Part shown: positions 28,577 to 37,858 of the stretch, piece after piece | How the letters are laid out: each line of letters opens with the position of its first letter | Numbering within the stretch: the first letter of the stretch is position 1 | Assembly: GCA_027577595.1 (NCBI GenBank) | Contig: JANBRJ010000127.1 | Location: forward strand, 1 to 38,349 | Source of the DNA: Coemansia sp. RSA 487 | Taxonomy: Eukaryota; Kickxellomycota; Kickxellomycetes; Kickxellales; Kickxellaceae | Direction of reading: 5' to 3' | Length of the DNA: 38,349 nt | Translations under genes and position numbers: made by a program | Notes under the pieces: generated by a model | Database searches by the model: none | What the model was told of the DNA's origin: nothing | What the model saw: only the letters and a program-made list of their open reading frames with translations

Positions 28577-29743
28577 TCACAGATTGGCAGGTCTTACAGC
28601 CTTAAGAAGTTCCTCGAACTTGTTGTCAAACGAGATGTCGATCTGTTCGAGGATATTGGAAGACTGGGTGGCACGGCCGTACTCGTCATAGGCCAAGTAC
28701 GAAGCGTGGCGGGTCAACATGCATGCAGCGTACGAGGCGAGCATGGGAATATCCTTTGGATCAATCCCATCAGTGCTCGAAGAAGGAGAAGAAGAGGAGG
28801 AGGAAGAGGAAGACTGTTTCTTTCCGTCACTAGCTTTATCGTTGGTTACCGATTTCGACGCTGATTTCGACATCTTGTATTTCTGGCCCCAGGCCAAGAA
28901 GGTCACGGTTGCCCCGCTAAGAACATCGCCCTGCCCACCGCAACGTCTTAGCCCACCGGCCTCGTCACATACAAATACGCGGTCGCCATTTGAAATGACA
29001 TCGCTTGCGCCCTTACGTATAATGGTAACACCGCCCAGCTTGCGAGCCAGCAGCAATGTGGCATTGCTAATATTATCTTTCTTTACCGAAGGATCAGCTT
29101 TGCCATCGGAGGGGTTGTCAGGATCAATGCCAACAGCTTTGCACAGACGAGCGAATTCGGGCGGGTTGGGCGTCAATACAGCATTGGAGTATCCGCTGAT
29201 GACGGTGGGATCTCTGCACACAATATCCAGAGAATCGGCATCGAGAACTACGGGAATAGCGTTTCGTCTGGCCTCGCTAATCGCCCTGGCTGCGTACTCC
29301 TGAAGCGCATCGTTTTTGCCCAACCCCGAGCCAACCGATATGGCATGAACCTTTTTTAAAACAGACTCGATTTTCCCCACGACGTCAGCTACTACCGCGT
29401 CCTGTTTGGTAGAGCTGCGTAGCAGGTACGGCAGGACTATGATATCGGGTGTGTACGATTTGATGGCAGTGCCAGCATCTCTGTCGCATATCAAGTACGC
29501 GATATCTGTGCCAAGACGCAGTGACGACGACGCTACAAAATAGGGTGCGCCTGTGTACTCTTCGCACCCGCCTATGACAGCTACACGACCGCAATCGCCC
29601 TTGTGCATGTTGTATGTTAGCGGCGGGATCAGCTTGGCCAGGGTTTGGAGGCGTGGCTGGTGAACGTTCATTTTGGCAGCTACCAAAGGGGCCATGAAAC
29701 TAACCGATGTGTACGAGGCGCGTTGAAGCACGGCACGGTGCAT
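28577..29743 (-). CDS. NNR2: ATP/ADP-dependent NAD(P)HX (NAD(P)H-hydrate) dehydratase
   Basis: The 388-residue enzyme belongs to the ribokinase-like NAD(P)HX dehydratase family (yeast YKL151C, animal CARKD/NAXD, bacterial NnrD C-terminal half). It repairs hydrated NADH and NADPH back to active cofactor using a nucleoside triphosphate. Signatures include KGDCGRVAVIGG and YTGAPYFVA near the N-terminus, VLDADSLD in the middle, LTPNPPEF, and the nucleotide-binding RRCGGQGDVLSG at about residues 264-275. A Ser-rich insert (about residues 308-325) sits in a surface loop. The first 25 or so residues (basic, Ser-rich, without acids) could be a mitochondrial presequence. A second ATG at about residue 17 or 25 could give a cytosolic form. 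The gene converges on the 7TM gene, with 80 bp between stops. Confidence 0.95.
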   Translation of the reverse strand: MHRAVLQRASYTSVSFMAPLVAAKMNVHQPRLQTLAKLIPPLTYNMHKGDCGRVAVIGGCEEYTGAPYFVASSSLRLGTDIAYLICDRDAGTAIKSYTPDIIVLPYLLRSSTKQDAVVADVVGKIESVLKKVHAISVGSGLGKNDALQEYAARAISEARRNAIPVVLDADSLDIVCRDPTVISGYSNAVLTPNPPEFARLCKAVGIDPDNPSDGKADPSVKKDNISNATLLLARKLGGVTIIRKGASDVISNGDRVFVCDEAGGLRRCGGQGDVLSGATVTFLAWGQKYKMSKSASKSVTNDKASDGKKQSSSSSSSSSPSSSTDGIDPKDIPMLASYAACMLTRHASYLAYDEYGRATQSSNILEQIDISFDNKFEELLKAVRPANL

Positions 29744-29991
29744 TTATTTTATACAAAAAGTGGAATTTACTTTAATTTAAATATTTGCAAAAGAATTTGA
29801 AGCGGAAGGGGGAAGAGTGAAAAATAGTTTAAATTTTTTATCTTCAGGAAGAGGGGAGAAAGATTGAAAAAAAAATACCAGCAACACAATCAAAGCTCTC
29901 CCCCTCCCTCCTCCTTTTCAACAAAGCATTTGTATGTTTTTTCTAAAGAAACATGTCTAGTGTTATTTGTACTGTTACACAAAAGATGAGT
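29744..29991 (-). other. Spacer between NHA1 and NNR2
   Basis: This 248-bp AT-rich spacer holds the NNR2 promoter and the 3' flank of NHA1 is on its left. TATAAAATAA lies directly upstream of the NNR2 ATG on the minus strand, too close to act as a normal TATA box for that ATG. A C/T-rich tract sits at 29898-29915. Confidence 0.4.
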
Positions 29992-32559
29992 TCAGACGTT
30001 GTTTGTAGGGTTGGTGTGGTGGTGATGGCGTGTGCGACCGATAGCCGGAAGACGTGAGCGCAGCCTGCGGATGCTGCTAGCCAGATCGAGCGTCAGATAG
30101 TCGATGAGGCGGTCGTCGACGTTGTTGTGCATGAAGGATTGCTCAGGGTCGTCATCGTTAGGGTCGTCGTAGTCGACAAGCTCGCCATCGTCCAGGCGGC
30201 CGAGCGGATTGAGGTGGTTACCGATGTAGTGGCACTCGTCCTCGTTGTGAGCGGCCTCTTCCTCATCCTGCTGCTGCTCCTGCTGCTGGCGCTTGTGCCG
30301 CCTGCGCATGATGATGCGGCGGATGTTCATCATGTTGGCTGGAGCGGATCCCCGGGCGTCCCTTCTTCTTCGGCTGCGGCTGCGAGGTGCTGCAGAGTGG
30401 CCGTGGTGGGCGGCGTGGATCGAGGGCGATCCGCGGATGATGCCGATGTCGGGGAGACTTGGGTGGCGCGAGATGGCCGAAGACTCCTGGGGCGCATACA
30501 CGCTCTCGGGCACCTCGATGTTGCTAACCACCGACTGGCGCGTGTTGGCGCGCGTAGCAGCCGCAGACGCAATGCGCTCGTCTGCCGCAAGCACAAGTCC
30601 ATCGTTGTCCTCGTTGGCTCCAGGCGCAGCCTCTGGCGACGGCTCCCGACGCATGCTAATTCCGTCGATGCTGCCAGTGAACGAGTGTCGCTTCTTCTCG
30701 TGCTCCTTGCGTGCTGCTTCATCGGCAGATGTGTGTCGCCGCGGCCGTGGCCTTCCGATCTCTTGCGCGCTGTGCGGTCGCCCGAGCTCCACAGGCTCGG
30801 CTGGCCTTTCCAGCTGCTGCTGCTGCTGCTGCTGCTGCTGGAGGTGGGAGTATCCAGGCCCGTTGAGCGCGGTCGGGAACTGCATGCTCTGCACATGCTG
30901 CTTGTACTGTTCGTGAGTTTGGTTGATACGGTAGTGGATGTCCATTTGATCTCTAGCGACCTTTGGCGTTTCGTCTATAGTGATTGTGCGTGTCAGATCC
31001 AGCGAATCATCCGCACCACCCTGCTTGCCACTACCCCGCTTTGTCCCCGAATCGCCGTCACTTGGCGAGCTGTTCTCGTCGGTGGGGCTGTCGCCGGTAA
31101 AGAACAGCCTGCTGCTCCGTTTTTCCTGCGGCATTCCACCACCATCCTCGGATACAAAGCTCCTGTTATCTGCGGCCATGGGGATCTGGACCCCATGGAT
31201 GCCCGCGGGCGGCTCACGCGAGCTGACGAATGACAGCCGACTGGGAACCATATTGCGAATCGACATGGTCGAAAACGAGCGGCTCCGTGTGCGCACCACC
31301 TTTCCTATGTACATCAGCGGTACCGTGATCCCGTGCACCAGAACCGAAGTGAAGATCAGGAACATCACGATGGGCTGGATGATCTCGCGCGACCTGATGT
31401 GGAAGTTCTGGGGCTCGCTTTCGATCTCCTCCAGCACGATTTCGGCAAAAAAGATGGCGCCCACGCCGATGGGTCCAAACCACCCGGCAAACAGCGATTG
31501 CTTGTAGTTGCGAAACGCCGGCGTAATGCGTGTCAGCAGAACAACCACGGGCAATCGCCGCAGAAACAGAACCATGATGGCTGCCACTATGAGCCGCCAT
31601 GGCGCGATCACCAGAGCCGGGTTGTTGAACTGGTACCATGGGATGATGGCTCCAAAGTATATGAAAAACGTCACGTTGATCAGCCCGTCCAGAACTTCCT
31701 GGAAATGCGCATCTTTGGTTTCCTCGCGGAACCAGTCATCCCAAGTAAACGAATGGCCGGCAATGAAGCAGCACAAAACATCGTCGCTGCGGATAAGCTG
31801 CAAGCAGCCCACGATGAATATTGCCAGCCCGATTGAGAACGCCAGAAACGACTCCTTGTCGATCAGGTCGTAGGACTCCGCCAGTCGCAACAGCTTGCGC
31901 GCCACATACCCGACGACTATTCCGATGACCACCGAGAGCAAGATGTTGTAGCACCAGATCCAGTAAAACCACTTTCCTATAGCGTGTCCTGTCGAGTAGC
32001 TCTCATTCAAAAGGTACAGCGAGAAATACAGGAACGGTAACCCTAGTCCATCATTGACCCCCGATTCCGCAGACAATGCGTCACGGACATTCTTAGGTAC
32101 ATTGGCTTCGGCATACCTGCCCTTGACCACAGAGTTTGCCAGAATCGGATCCGTCGGAGCTGCACACGATGCGATCAGCAACGCCTGCTTGAAGCTGATC
32201 TGGAACATCAAATGCACGATACCTGCCGTCACCAGCCACATCACTACCATCGTTGGTCCCAATAGAATCGACATCGTCCGCCATTTGCGCACCATGTACC
32301 GGCCTGGCAGCGTGATCCCTGCTGCCATCACTTGGATCGCAATCACGTACCGCGCAAACTCTAGTGTGAACTTTTCTGTATCTACAAAGTCCCGTGGATC
32401 CACTACGTTTATCACTTGCGGTCCGATTATTATCCCGAACAGCATTGCCACCAGCGCTTCCGACAAAAACAGCCGCTCTTTGACAAACCCTGATACTAGC
32501 CCATAGATGCATATGAATCCCCCAAGAAACGCTGGTACTACTTTGGTCTGTGATACCAT
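29992..32559 (-). CDS. NHA1: Plasma-membrane Na+(K+)/H+ antiporter, Nha1/Sod2 family
   Basis: The 855-residue protein has a membrane domain of about 12 segments (residues about 8-425) and a long hydrophilic tail, the layout of fungal Nha1-type cation/proton antiporters that export Na+ or K+. Conserved sites include ASCAAPTDPILA (T136-D137-P138) and the ion-binding Asn169-Asp170 in SAESGVNDGLGLP. The family first loop motif (LVSGFVKERLFLSEA) is at the N-terminus. The cytosolic tail just after the last helix reads YIGKVVRTRSRSFS, like the conserved tail region needed for surface targeting in yeast Nha1. Further on it contains a Gln run, acidic stretches, Ser-rich phosphorylatable segments and a basic RSRSRRRR patch. 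The start at 32559 gives the expected N-terminus. The upstream leader is CT-rich on the coding strand. Confidence 0.95.
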   Translation of the reverse strand: MVSQTKVVPAFLGGFICIYGLVSGFVKERLFLSEALVAMLFGIIIGPQVINVVDPRDFVDTEKFTLEFARYVIAIQVMAAGITLPGRYMVRKWRTMSILLGPTMVVMWLVTAGIVHLMFQISFKQALLIASCAAPTDPILANSVVKGRYAEANVPKNVRDALSAESGVNDGLGLPFLYFSLYLLNESYSTGHAIGKWFYWIWCYNILLSVVIGIVVGYVARKLLRLAESYDLIDKESFLAFSIGLAIFIVGCLQLIRSDDVLCCFIAGHSFTWDDWFREETKDAHFQEVLDGLINVTFFIYFGAIIPWYQFNNPALVIAPWRLIVAAIMVLFLRRLPVVVLLTRITPAFRNYKQSLFAGWFGPIGVGAIFFAEIVLEEIESEPQNFHIRSREIIQPIVMFLIFTSVLVHGITVPLMYIGKVVRTRSRSFSTMSIRNMVPSRLSFVSSREPPAGIHGVQIPMAADNRSFVSEDGGGMPQEKRSSRLFFTGDSPTDENSSPSDGDSGTKRGSGKQGGADDSLDLTRTITIDETPKVARDQMDIHYRINQTHEQYKQHVQSMQFPTALNGPGYSHLQQQQQQQQQLERPAEPVELGRPHSAQEIGRPRPRRHTSADEAARKEHEKKRHSFTGSIDGISMRREPSPEAAPGANEDNDGLVLAADERIASAAATRANTRQSVVSNIEVPESVYAPQESSAISRHPSLPDIGIIRGSPSIHAAHHGHSAAPRSRSRRRRDARGSAPANMMNIRRIIMRRRHKRQQQEQQQDEEEAAHNEDECHYIGNHLNPLGRLDDGELVDYDDPNDDDPEQSFMHNNVDDRLIDYLTLDLASSIRRLRSRLPAIGRTRHHHHTNPTNNV

Positions 32560-34119
32560 TATGTAAGTAGTTTTCTAAAGCGCCCGCGCAGTGAAGAAAA
32601 AATATCAAAAAGATAAAAGTACGAATAAAGCCAAAATACAGAGAATAAAAATATACAGCTACAAAAAGAGAGAAGGAAGAGAGAGAAAACTATAGATAAA
32701 AGCAACCCCGTTTACCTTCAAACCTTTTGACCAAAAAATAATAATAAAAAGTCAAGGACTTTTTAGTATAAAGGAACTTTTGGCGCTCTTCTTTCTCTGT
32801 GGATTCAGAGTTGATTGATAATATATTAAGAGGACCTTTTTTTTTTGAAGCAACAATAACAAAAAAAAGTGCCTAAAAACAAATTGCTCCCAAGAACCCC
32901 TTTTATTCACAATGAGAATAATGGATGGCGTTTCTTGGCGTTTAGAGATTTGCACAGCCAAGTGAGAAGTGGCAAAACACAAGAAATGGGTTATACTGCT
33001 AGTGGCTTTTTTTGTCTGTGGGTCCCCCTTGTTAAGTAATTGGCAAAGAAAAAACCAGCAGAGAAAGTGCGGGGAGGGGAGGGTACAAACAACTGCTTAT
33101 AGGGAATATTTAGCTAATCTAGACAGAAACTATTCTATTTTGTAGTGTGGGATGGGAATGCTATACAAATAGAATATTTAAAAAAACAAGGTAAAATAGA
33201 GAATTCTTTTTCATTAAAATACAAAGTGGAAAGATGAGATTGATTCCGATTCATATGACGAGAGAAAAGAACTTGCACTATTTATTTGCTCTTTAAAGTG
33301 CGATACCCAATGATATTATTTGAACTCGGAGAAAGTCTTCTAAAAAGAAACAAGTGGAAAAAGTTTGTTCTAACATCATCACTGAGTAAAAAAATCAATG
33401 TGTGGAGTTTGTCAAAAAGCGCAAAATCATGCCAACAAAATCACTCTTCACTATTCTGATTTTCTGTATAAAGATCTGCTCAAAACAAAAAATTCCGCCA
33501 GAATGCATTGCTAAAGGAAAAACCTTATTCTCCCGAGCCATATAATGTAAATTTAGAATAAAAACCCTTGCTTCCTGCACAAGAGAATATCTGCAGTATC
33601 CAAGTATCTTTATTCTGGAGCAGCTGCTGACAAAATTTTATTTGTAAATAAACAATGTATAATGTTGCTTATTTACGTGCACTTTGAGCAGGAGAGCCGT
33701 CAGAACAAAGATGAATAAGATGGCCCAACTACATGAAAAATATTGCATTGTCTACGGGTTAGATCGGACACGGGTGTATCATAAAAGCTGCTTGTCCTTT
33801 TTTTGATCGGCGCCATAAACGAAAAAGCCGCCGGAACCCAATTCCCGAAAATGTCTTGCGCTCGGATGTTTTCGGAGAAAGACAATACAGCACGTGATTG
33901 TATGCAGAACAATAAAAGTTTCCCACAGCTCGGCTCTCCTCGCTCAAAACGCAGCCGAGCTGCAAAAATCCCAACTGCAAAGTTACCTGTGGCGTAAACT
34001 AACGAGTCATACTCCCAAGAACACACGTTACCTGGAAAACAGTCTCTATTTGTCGTTTCTCTTTTTTTTTTTCTTCTTCCAAATATTGTCATATAATTAA
34101 GCTGTATAGTATAATAGTG
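32560..34119. other. Long AT-rich divergent region between NHA1 and CTP1
   Basis: This 1.56-kb region must carry both promoters. The part next to NHA1 is purine-rich on the plus strand (about 32660-32690). The part next to CTP1 has a CACGTG E-box at 33891-33896 and a T/C-rich tract at about 34055-34080. Short open frames show no recognisable protein. No tRNA or repeat was seen. Confidence 0.5.
33891..33896 (+). promoter_or_regulatory. CACGTG E-box upstream of CTP1
   Basis: The palindrome CACGTG lies about 225 bp upstream of the CTP1 ATG, a usual distance for bHLH factor sites in fungi. One copy in a 1.5-kb spacer could be chance. Confidence 0.35.
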
Positions 34120-35040
34120 ATGGCACCCGCCAAGATCAAAGACAGCGCGGCGCATTCGCTGATCGCCGGGACGATAGCAGGCGCGGTGGAGGGAGCAGCA
34201 ACGTATCCGACGGAGCTAGTAAAGACAAAGATGCAGCTCCAGGGATCGCAGCAGTATGTGTCGCAGGGTGGGCATCTGTACAAGGGCGCCATTGACTGTG
34301 CGAAAAGCACAGTTAAGACCGAAGGGATCACTGGGCTGTACCGGGGCCTAACGCCGATGCTCGTAGGCAATGCAGCAAAGGCAGGGGTGCGGTTCCTGAC
34401 GTATGACACAGTCAAAGCGCGGCTGCGCGACTCAGAAGGCCGCTTGACGATGCCGCGGATGATGCTGGCCGGGCTGTGCGCAGGCGTCATCGAGGGCGGG
34501 ACAGTGGTGGCACCGACCGAGACCATCAAAACACGACTGATCCACGACCAATGCATGCCACAGCGACAGTACCGCGGCATGGTTCATTGCGTGGAGACAG
34601 CGGTGCGCATGGAGGGCGTGCGCGGAATATACAGGGGCGTGGTGCCAGTTATGGCGCGCCAGGGCGCAAACTCGTGCGTCCGCTTTGCTGCCTACGACAC
34701 CATGAAGCAGTGGGTCATCGGATACCGCGCGTCGAGTGGGCTCGGCGACAGCGACCAGCTGCCGTTTGCGTATACGTTTGGCATCGGCATGGTTGCAGGA
34801 ATCGTCACCGTCTACGCAACCATGCCGTTAGATGTCGTCAAGACGCGCATGCAGAGCCCGTCGGCGGGTCTCGAGTACCGCAGCTCGCTCCACTGCGCAT
34901 ACCGCGTGGGTGCCAGCGAGGGAATCACTGCCCTGTGGAAGGGCGCAACCCCGCGCCTGTCACGCCTGATGTTCTCTGGCGCCATTGTGTTTGCCGTCTA
35001 CGAGGAGGCCATCAAGCTTTTGCGCCGCTCTGCCATCTAG
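34120..35040 (+). CDS. CTP1: Mitochondrial tricarboxylate (citrate) carrier
   Basis: The 306-residue protein is a mitochondrial carrier with three repeats, each carrying the PX[DE]XX[KR] signature: YPTELVKTKM, APTETIKTRL and MPLDVVKTRM. The second signature (GGTVVAPTETIKTR) and the surrounding AHSLIAGTIAGAVEG match the citrate carriers (yeast Ctp1, animal SLC25A1). These exchange matrix citrate for cytosolic malate across the inner membrane, feeding acetyl-CoA to lipid synthesis. The length matches the family. The ATG at 34120 has G at +4 and is preceded by an in-frame GTG, so it is taken as the start. Two AATAAA signals follow the stop. It converges with the HADH gene, with 102 bp between stops. 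Confidence 0.93.
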   Translation: MAPAKIKDSAAHSLIAGTIAGAVEGAATYPTELVKTKMQLQGSQQYVSQGGHLYKGAIDCAKSTVKTEGITGLYRGLTPMLVGNAAKAGVRFLTYDTVKARLRDSEGRLTMPRMMLAGLCAGVIEGGTVVAPTETIKTRLIHDQCMPQRQYRGMVHCVETAVRMEGVRGIYRGVVPVMARQGANSCVRFAAYDTMKQWVIGYRASSGLGDSDQLPFAYTFGIGMVAGIVTVYATMPLDVVKTRMQSPSAGLEYRSSLHCAYRVGASEGITALWKGATPRLSRLMFSGAIVFAVYEEAIKLLRRSAI

Positions 35041-35049
35041 ATCAGTATG

Positions 35050-35078
35050 TTGAATAAAAGAGCAGCGTTGAATAAATG
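35050..35078 (+). terminator. Polyadenylation signals of CTP1
   Basis: GAATAAAAG and GAATAAATG occur about 10 and 30 bp after the CTP1 stop codon, in the spacer shared with the convergent HADH gene. Confidence 0.55.
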
Positions 35079-35142
35079 CTACCAAGATAAATGTTATATA
35101 AAAATGGAAAAGAAAAGCGCTGCAACCAGAGATCCAGTGCCT

Positions 35143-36153
35143 TTACTTTTTCGGATAATCGTAGAATCCTTTGCCTGCTTTAACACCCAGTCGTCCGCTG
35201 GCCACAAGGTCGTCCAGCGTCTTGCTGGGCCCAAATGTCTTGTCGCCCTTTAGTCCGGCTCCCTCTTTGTACCACCCATCGACGATAAACTTTATTGTGT
35301 CTATCCCGACGTAGTCGCACAGCTCAAACGGCCCCATCGGGTACCCGGCTCCCAGCTTCATTGCCGTATCAATATCACGGGCCGACGCCACACCGCGCTC
35401 CAGCAATCGGATCGATTCCATCATGTACGGAAGCAGGAGGCGGTTGACGATGAACCCCGGCGTATCCTTGCACACCGCCGGCTCCTTTCCGATCGACTTG
35501 ACAAACGCAACGGCCCGTTCAACCGTCTGCGCGTCCGAGGCATCGGTGCGCACCACCTCGACAAGCTTCATTTGTGCCACAGGGTTGAAGAAATGCAGCC
35601 CAATGAACTGGCTCCTCCTCGCCGGGTCCACCGCTTCTGCGATCCTGCTAATAGGCAAGGAGCTCGTGTTGCTTGCAAGAATCGCCGACTCGGGTGCCGC
35701 TTTCGCCAGCTCCGCAAACAGCTTTTGTTTAACTCCGATGTTCTCAACAATGGCCTCCACCACAAGATCCGTTTGCGCGACGGCTGAGCTTGGGTTCGTG
35801 GACAGCGCCACACGGCTCAGCACTTCGTCAACAAACTGTGTCTGCGCTTGCTCGTTATCGCCGTGCTTCTTCTTTGCCACGCGTTTCAGCGACTTGGCCA
35901 TGTACGCTTTGCCCCGGTCCAGCGCCTCTTGGCTGACGTCAACCAGTGTGACGTTGTACTTCTTGGTTGCTACTACTTGCGCTATCCCTGACCCCATTTG
36001 TCCACCACCAATTACTGTTACTTTATTGATATCTGTCGTCTCAGACGTCATCATCCACGCACGGGTGCTGGAAAACCCGCGTCTTGCTACGCCTTGGTGC
36101 CAGCATTGTCTTAGGCTGCTGCGTACTCCTAGTGCTGCGCTTGTTGAAAACAT
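35143..36153 (-). CDS. HADH: Mitochondrial (S)-3-hydroxyacyl-CoA dehydrogenase
   Basis: The 336-residue enzyme oxidises 3-hydroxyacyl-CoA to 3-ketoacyl-CoA with NAD+, the third step of beta-oxidation for short and medium chains. The NAD-binding motif GGGQMGSGIA is at residues 49-58 and the acidic residue ending the second strand is in LVDVS (about 70-74). VEAIVEN is at about 132-138, and the catalytic His187 lies in GLHFFNPV. The C-terminal dimerisation domain has TPGFIVNRLL and GAGYPMGPFELCDYVG. The first 33 residues are basic, Ser-rich and acid-free (RRGFSSTRAW), a typical mitochondrial presequence. There is no PTS1 at the end (YPKK), which argues against peroxisomal targeting. A role in butanoate or short-chain acyl metabolism is inferred. 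The gene diverges from the dioxygenase. Confidence 0.95.
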   Translation of the reverse strand: MFSTSAALGVRSSLRQCWHQGVARRGFSSTRAWMMTSETTDINKVTVIGGGQMGSGIAQVVATKKYNVTLVDVSQEALDRGKAYMAKSLKRVAKKKHGDNEQAQTQFVDEVLSRVALSTNPSSAVAQTDLVVEAIVENIGVKQKLFAELAKAAPESAILASNTSSLPISRIAEAVDPARRSQFIGLHFFNPVAQMKLVEVVRTDASDAQTVERAVAFVKSIGKEPAVCKDTPGFIVNRLLLPYMMESIRLLERGVASARDIDTAMKLGAGYPMGPFELCDYVGIDTIKFIVDGWYKEGAGLKGDKTFGPSKTLDDLVASGRLGVKAGKGFYDYPKK

Positions 36154-36481
36154 TATTCCTTTTGCTGCAACCTACAGGGCATATATTAAGTGAAAATGGG
36201 CGGTGGCTAAGCTGAAGAGAAGAGAAAATGTGCCTGCGTATCTTTTGTCTCGAATACCTCATTTCACATGCGCTTTATGCCCTGCTGCGCTATCTTGCTT
36301 GTTAAAAAATCGCATGTGATTCAGAAACCTTTATACTAACCCTACTCCTATGGTTTGCATTGATCAGATTTTAATATCGGAATTTCATAAAAATATAATT
36401 GTGTCCAGAATCCACATAATTTCCAAACGCTGACAAATGTTGCTGACAAAAAATGACAAATCTAATAACTAACTAATCTAC
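36154..36481. other. Divergent promoter of HADH and the dioxygenase
   Basis: About 330 bp of AT-rich DNA separate the HADH start from the dioxygenase TATA box. GCATAAAGCG on the minus strand at about 36271-36280 is a possible TATA-like element for HADH. A shared regulatory region is likely from spacing alone. Confidence 0.45.
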
Positions 36482-36488
36482 TATAAAT
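36482..36488 (+). promoter_or_regulatory. TATA box of the dioxygenase gene
   Basis: TATAAAT lies 120 bp upstream of the ATG at 36602, within the divergent promoter shared with HADH. Confidence 0.55.
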
Positions 36489-36554
36489 GTAAGCCGAACT
36501 GCTTGTTTCTTTCGTCATTCTTCTGGCATAAAATTTCACCCCAGCCTATATTAC

Positions 36555-36593
36555 ATGTTTATCAGACAATTAAAAAAACAACGAGAAAGCTAA
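36555..36593 (+). other. Twelve-codon uORF in the dioxygenase leader
   Basis: ATG at 36555 opens a 12-codon frame (MFIRQLKKQ and three more residues) that stops at 36593, only 8 bases before the ATG at 36602. It lies downstream of the TATA box, so it should be in the transcript. Confidence 0.5.
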
Positions 36594-36601
36594 ACGCACT
36601 T

Positions 36602-37549
36602 ATGCTTTCACCACAAAGGCTATTCATCTACTTCATAGCACTACCTGTCGGCCTCTTAATCTTCAGCAAAGCGTACCAATTCTTTTCAACGTTCATTTTA
36701 GCTTCTACAAAACAGACAATGGCTACAAGCGACACGGCAAACCGGATGCCCGTTTACTTTGTCAGCCACGGCGGGCCAACCCTCCTGGATAACACCGAGT
36801 ACCCACTAGATCAGCCGATTGGCAAGGGATTGCGCCAGATCGGCGATGAAATCAAGGCACTCAACCCACGCGGGATGGTCGTTGTCAGTGGCCACTGGGA
36901 GAGCGCTACGCGCGGTCTACAAGTGAACAGCCGCTCAGCTATCTTGCAACCACTGATCTACGACTTCTACAACTTCCCGCAATGGATGTACAAGGAGACG
37001 TTTGAGCACAAAGTGGATCCCAAGCTGGCGCAACAGGTAGCGGAAGTCTTTAACAAAGAGAGCATCAAGACCGATGCTGTGGACCGTGGTCTTGACCACG
37101 GAGTTTGGGTCGTACTGAAAAAGGCAGGTTTGGAAGGTGCTGATTTCCCGATCGTCCAGCTATCGCTGTTTGGCAATGAGTCCATGGAAGAGCACTTGCG
37201 CATGGGTGAGATTCTGTCCCCGCTGCGCGACCAAGGAATCGTTGTAGTCGGCAGCGGCATGGCCGTCCACAATCTGAGAGACCTCTTTGGATCCAACAGT
37301 GTTCGGCCATATGTCAAGCCCTTTGATAAGGAAATCGAACGCGCTATTATTGATTCACCACCACATGAACGCCGGTCTGCGATGGCTGCCTTGGCTGGCT
37401 CCAGCATTTTGCACAAGGCTCATCCAACACTCGAGCATCTTCTTCCTCTGCATGTGGTTGTTGGTGCAGCGGGCGCTGAAGCTAAGCCCAAGAAAATCCT
37501 TGAGGCATACCAGCTCTCAACCAGCTGGTCATGTTACAAACTTACCTGA
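36602..37549 (+). CDS. DODA-type class III extradiol ring-cleavage dioxygenase
   Basis: The catalytic part (276 residues from the ATG at 36719) belongs to the LigB/DOPA-4,5-dioxygenase family. These are iron or zinc enzymes that open catechol rings; fungal and plant members act on DOPA in betalain-type pigment routes or on other aromatics. Expected metal and catalytic histidines are present: His17 in FVSHGGP, His59 in SGHWES, His127 in DHGVW and His184 in GSGMAVHNL. The ATG at 36602 adds 39 residues with one hydrophobic stretch (LFIYFIALPVGLLIF), suggesting a membrane-anchored form, in codons that favour C at third positions like real coding DNA. The 36602 ATG has a poor context (CTTATGC) and follows a uORF; the 36719 ATG has a good one (ACAATGG). 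Both forms may be made. The substrate is unknown. Confidence 0.88.
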   Translation: MLSPQRLFIYFIALPVGLLIFSKAYQFFSTFILASTKQTMATSDTANRMPVYFVSHGGPTLLDNTEYPLDQPIGKGLRQIGDEIKALNPRGMVVVSGHWESATRGLQVNSRSAILQPLIYDFYNFPQWMYKETFEHKVDPKLAQQVAEVFNKESIKTDAVDRGLDHGVWVVLKKAGLEGADFPIVQLSLFGNESMEEHLRMGEILSPLRDQGIVVVGSGMAVHNLRDLFGSNSVRPYVKPFDKEIERAIIDSPPHERRSAMAALAGSSILHKAHPTLEHLLPLHVVVGAAGAEAKPKKILEAYQLSTSWSCYKLT

Positions 37550-37811
37550 AGATGCATGAGAGTTTTCGCTTTTTTTTGTTTTTAAGAGGATTTACAATCT
37601 CCAAATCTCCTTTATCCGATTACGTGACTTTTTTGCACTTTACTAATGCAGATGCGAACCACCAAAGCCTGTTTTTGTAAATGTTTCCGTCATGGATCCA
37701 GTTTATGAGAGAGAAAACCATGGTGAAAAATTATGTTACTTTAAAATGACACTTGACAACAATGTTCACAACTTTGTTGTTTTTCTTTGCTTATAAACCA
37801 ATTCCTATTGT
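37550..37811 (+). other. Spacer after the dioxygenase gene
   Basis: AT-rich DNA with T runs (about 37570-37580) that should contain the 3' end of the dioxygenase transcript and the promoter of the small terminal gene. No clear AATAAA was found near the stop. Confidence 0.4.
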
Positions 37812-37819
37812 TATAAAAA
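37812..37819 (+). promoter_or_regulatory. TATA box of the small terminal gene
   Basis: TATAAAAA lies 40 bp upstream of the ATG at 37859, leaving room for a very short leader. Confidence 0.5.
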
Positions 37820-37858
37820 CAGCTTGATATTTATCCTTTTTTCGTCTTTCCTTTTCTA

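Noticed and set aside
30127-31233. Plus-strand frame of 368 codons antisense to the NHA1 tail
   Set aside because: The minus strand encodes the hydrophilic tail of a well-supported Nha1-type antiporter; the plus-strand frame is Val/Leu/Arg-rich mirror translation.
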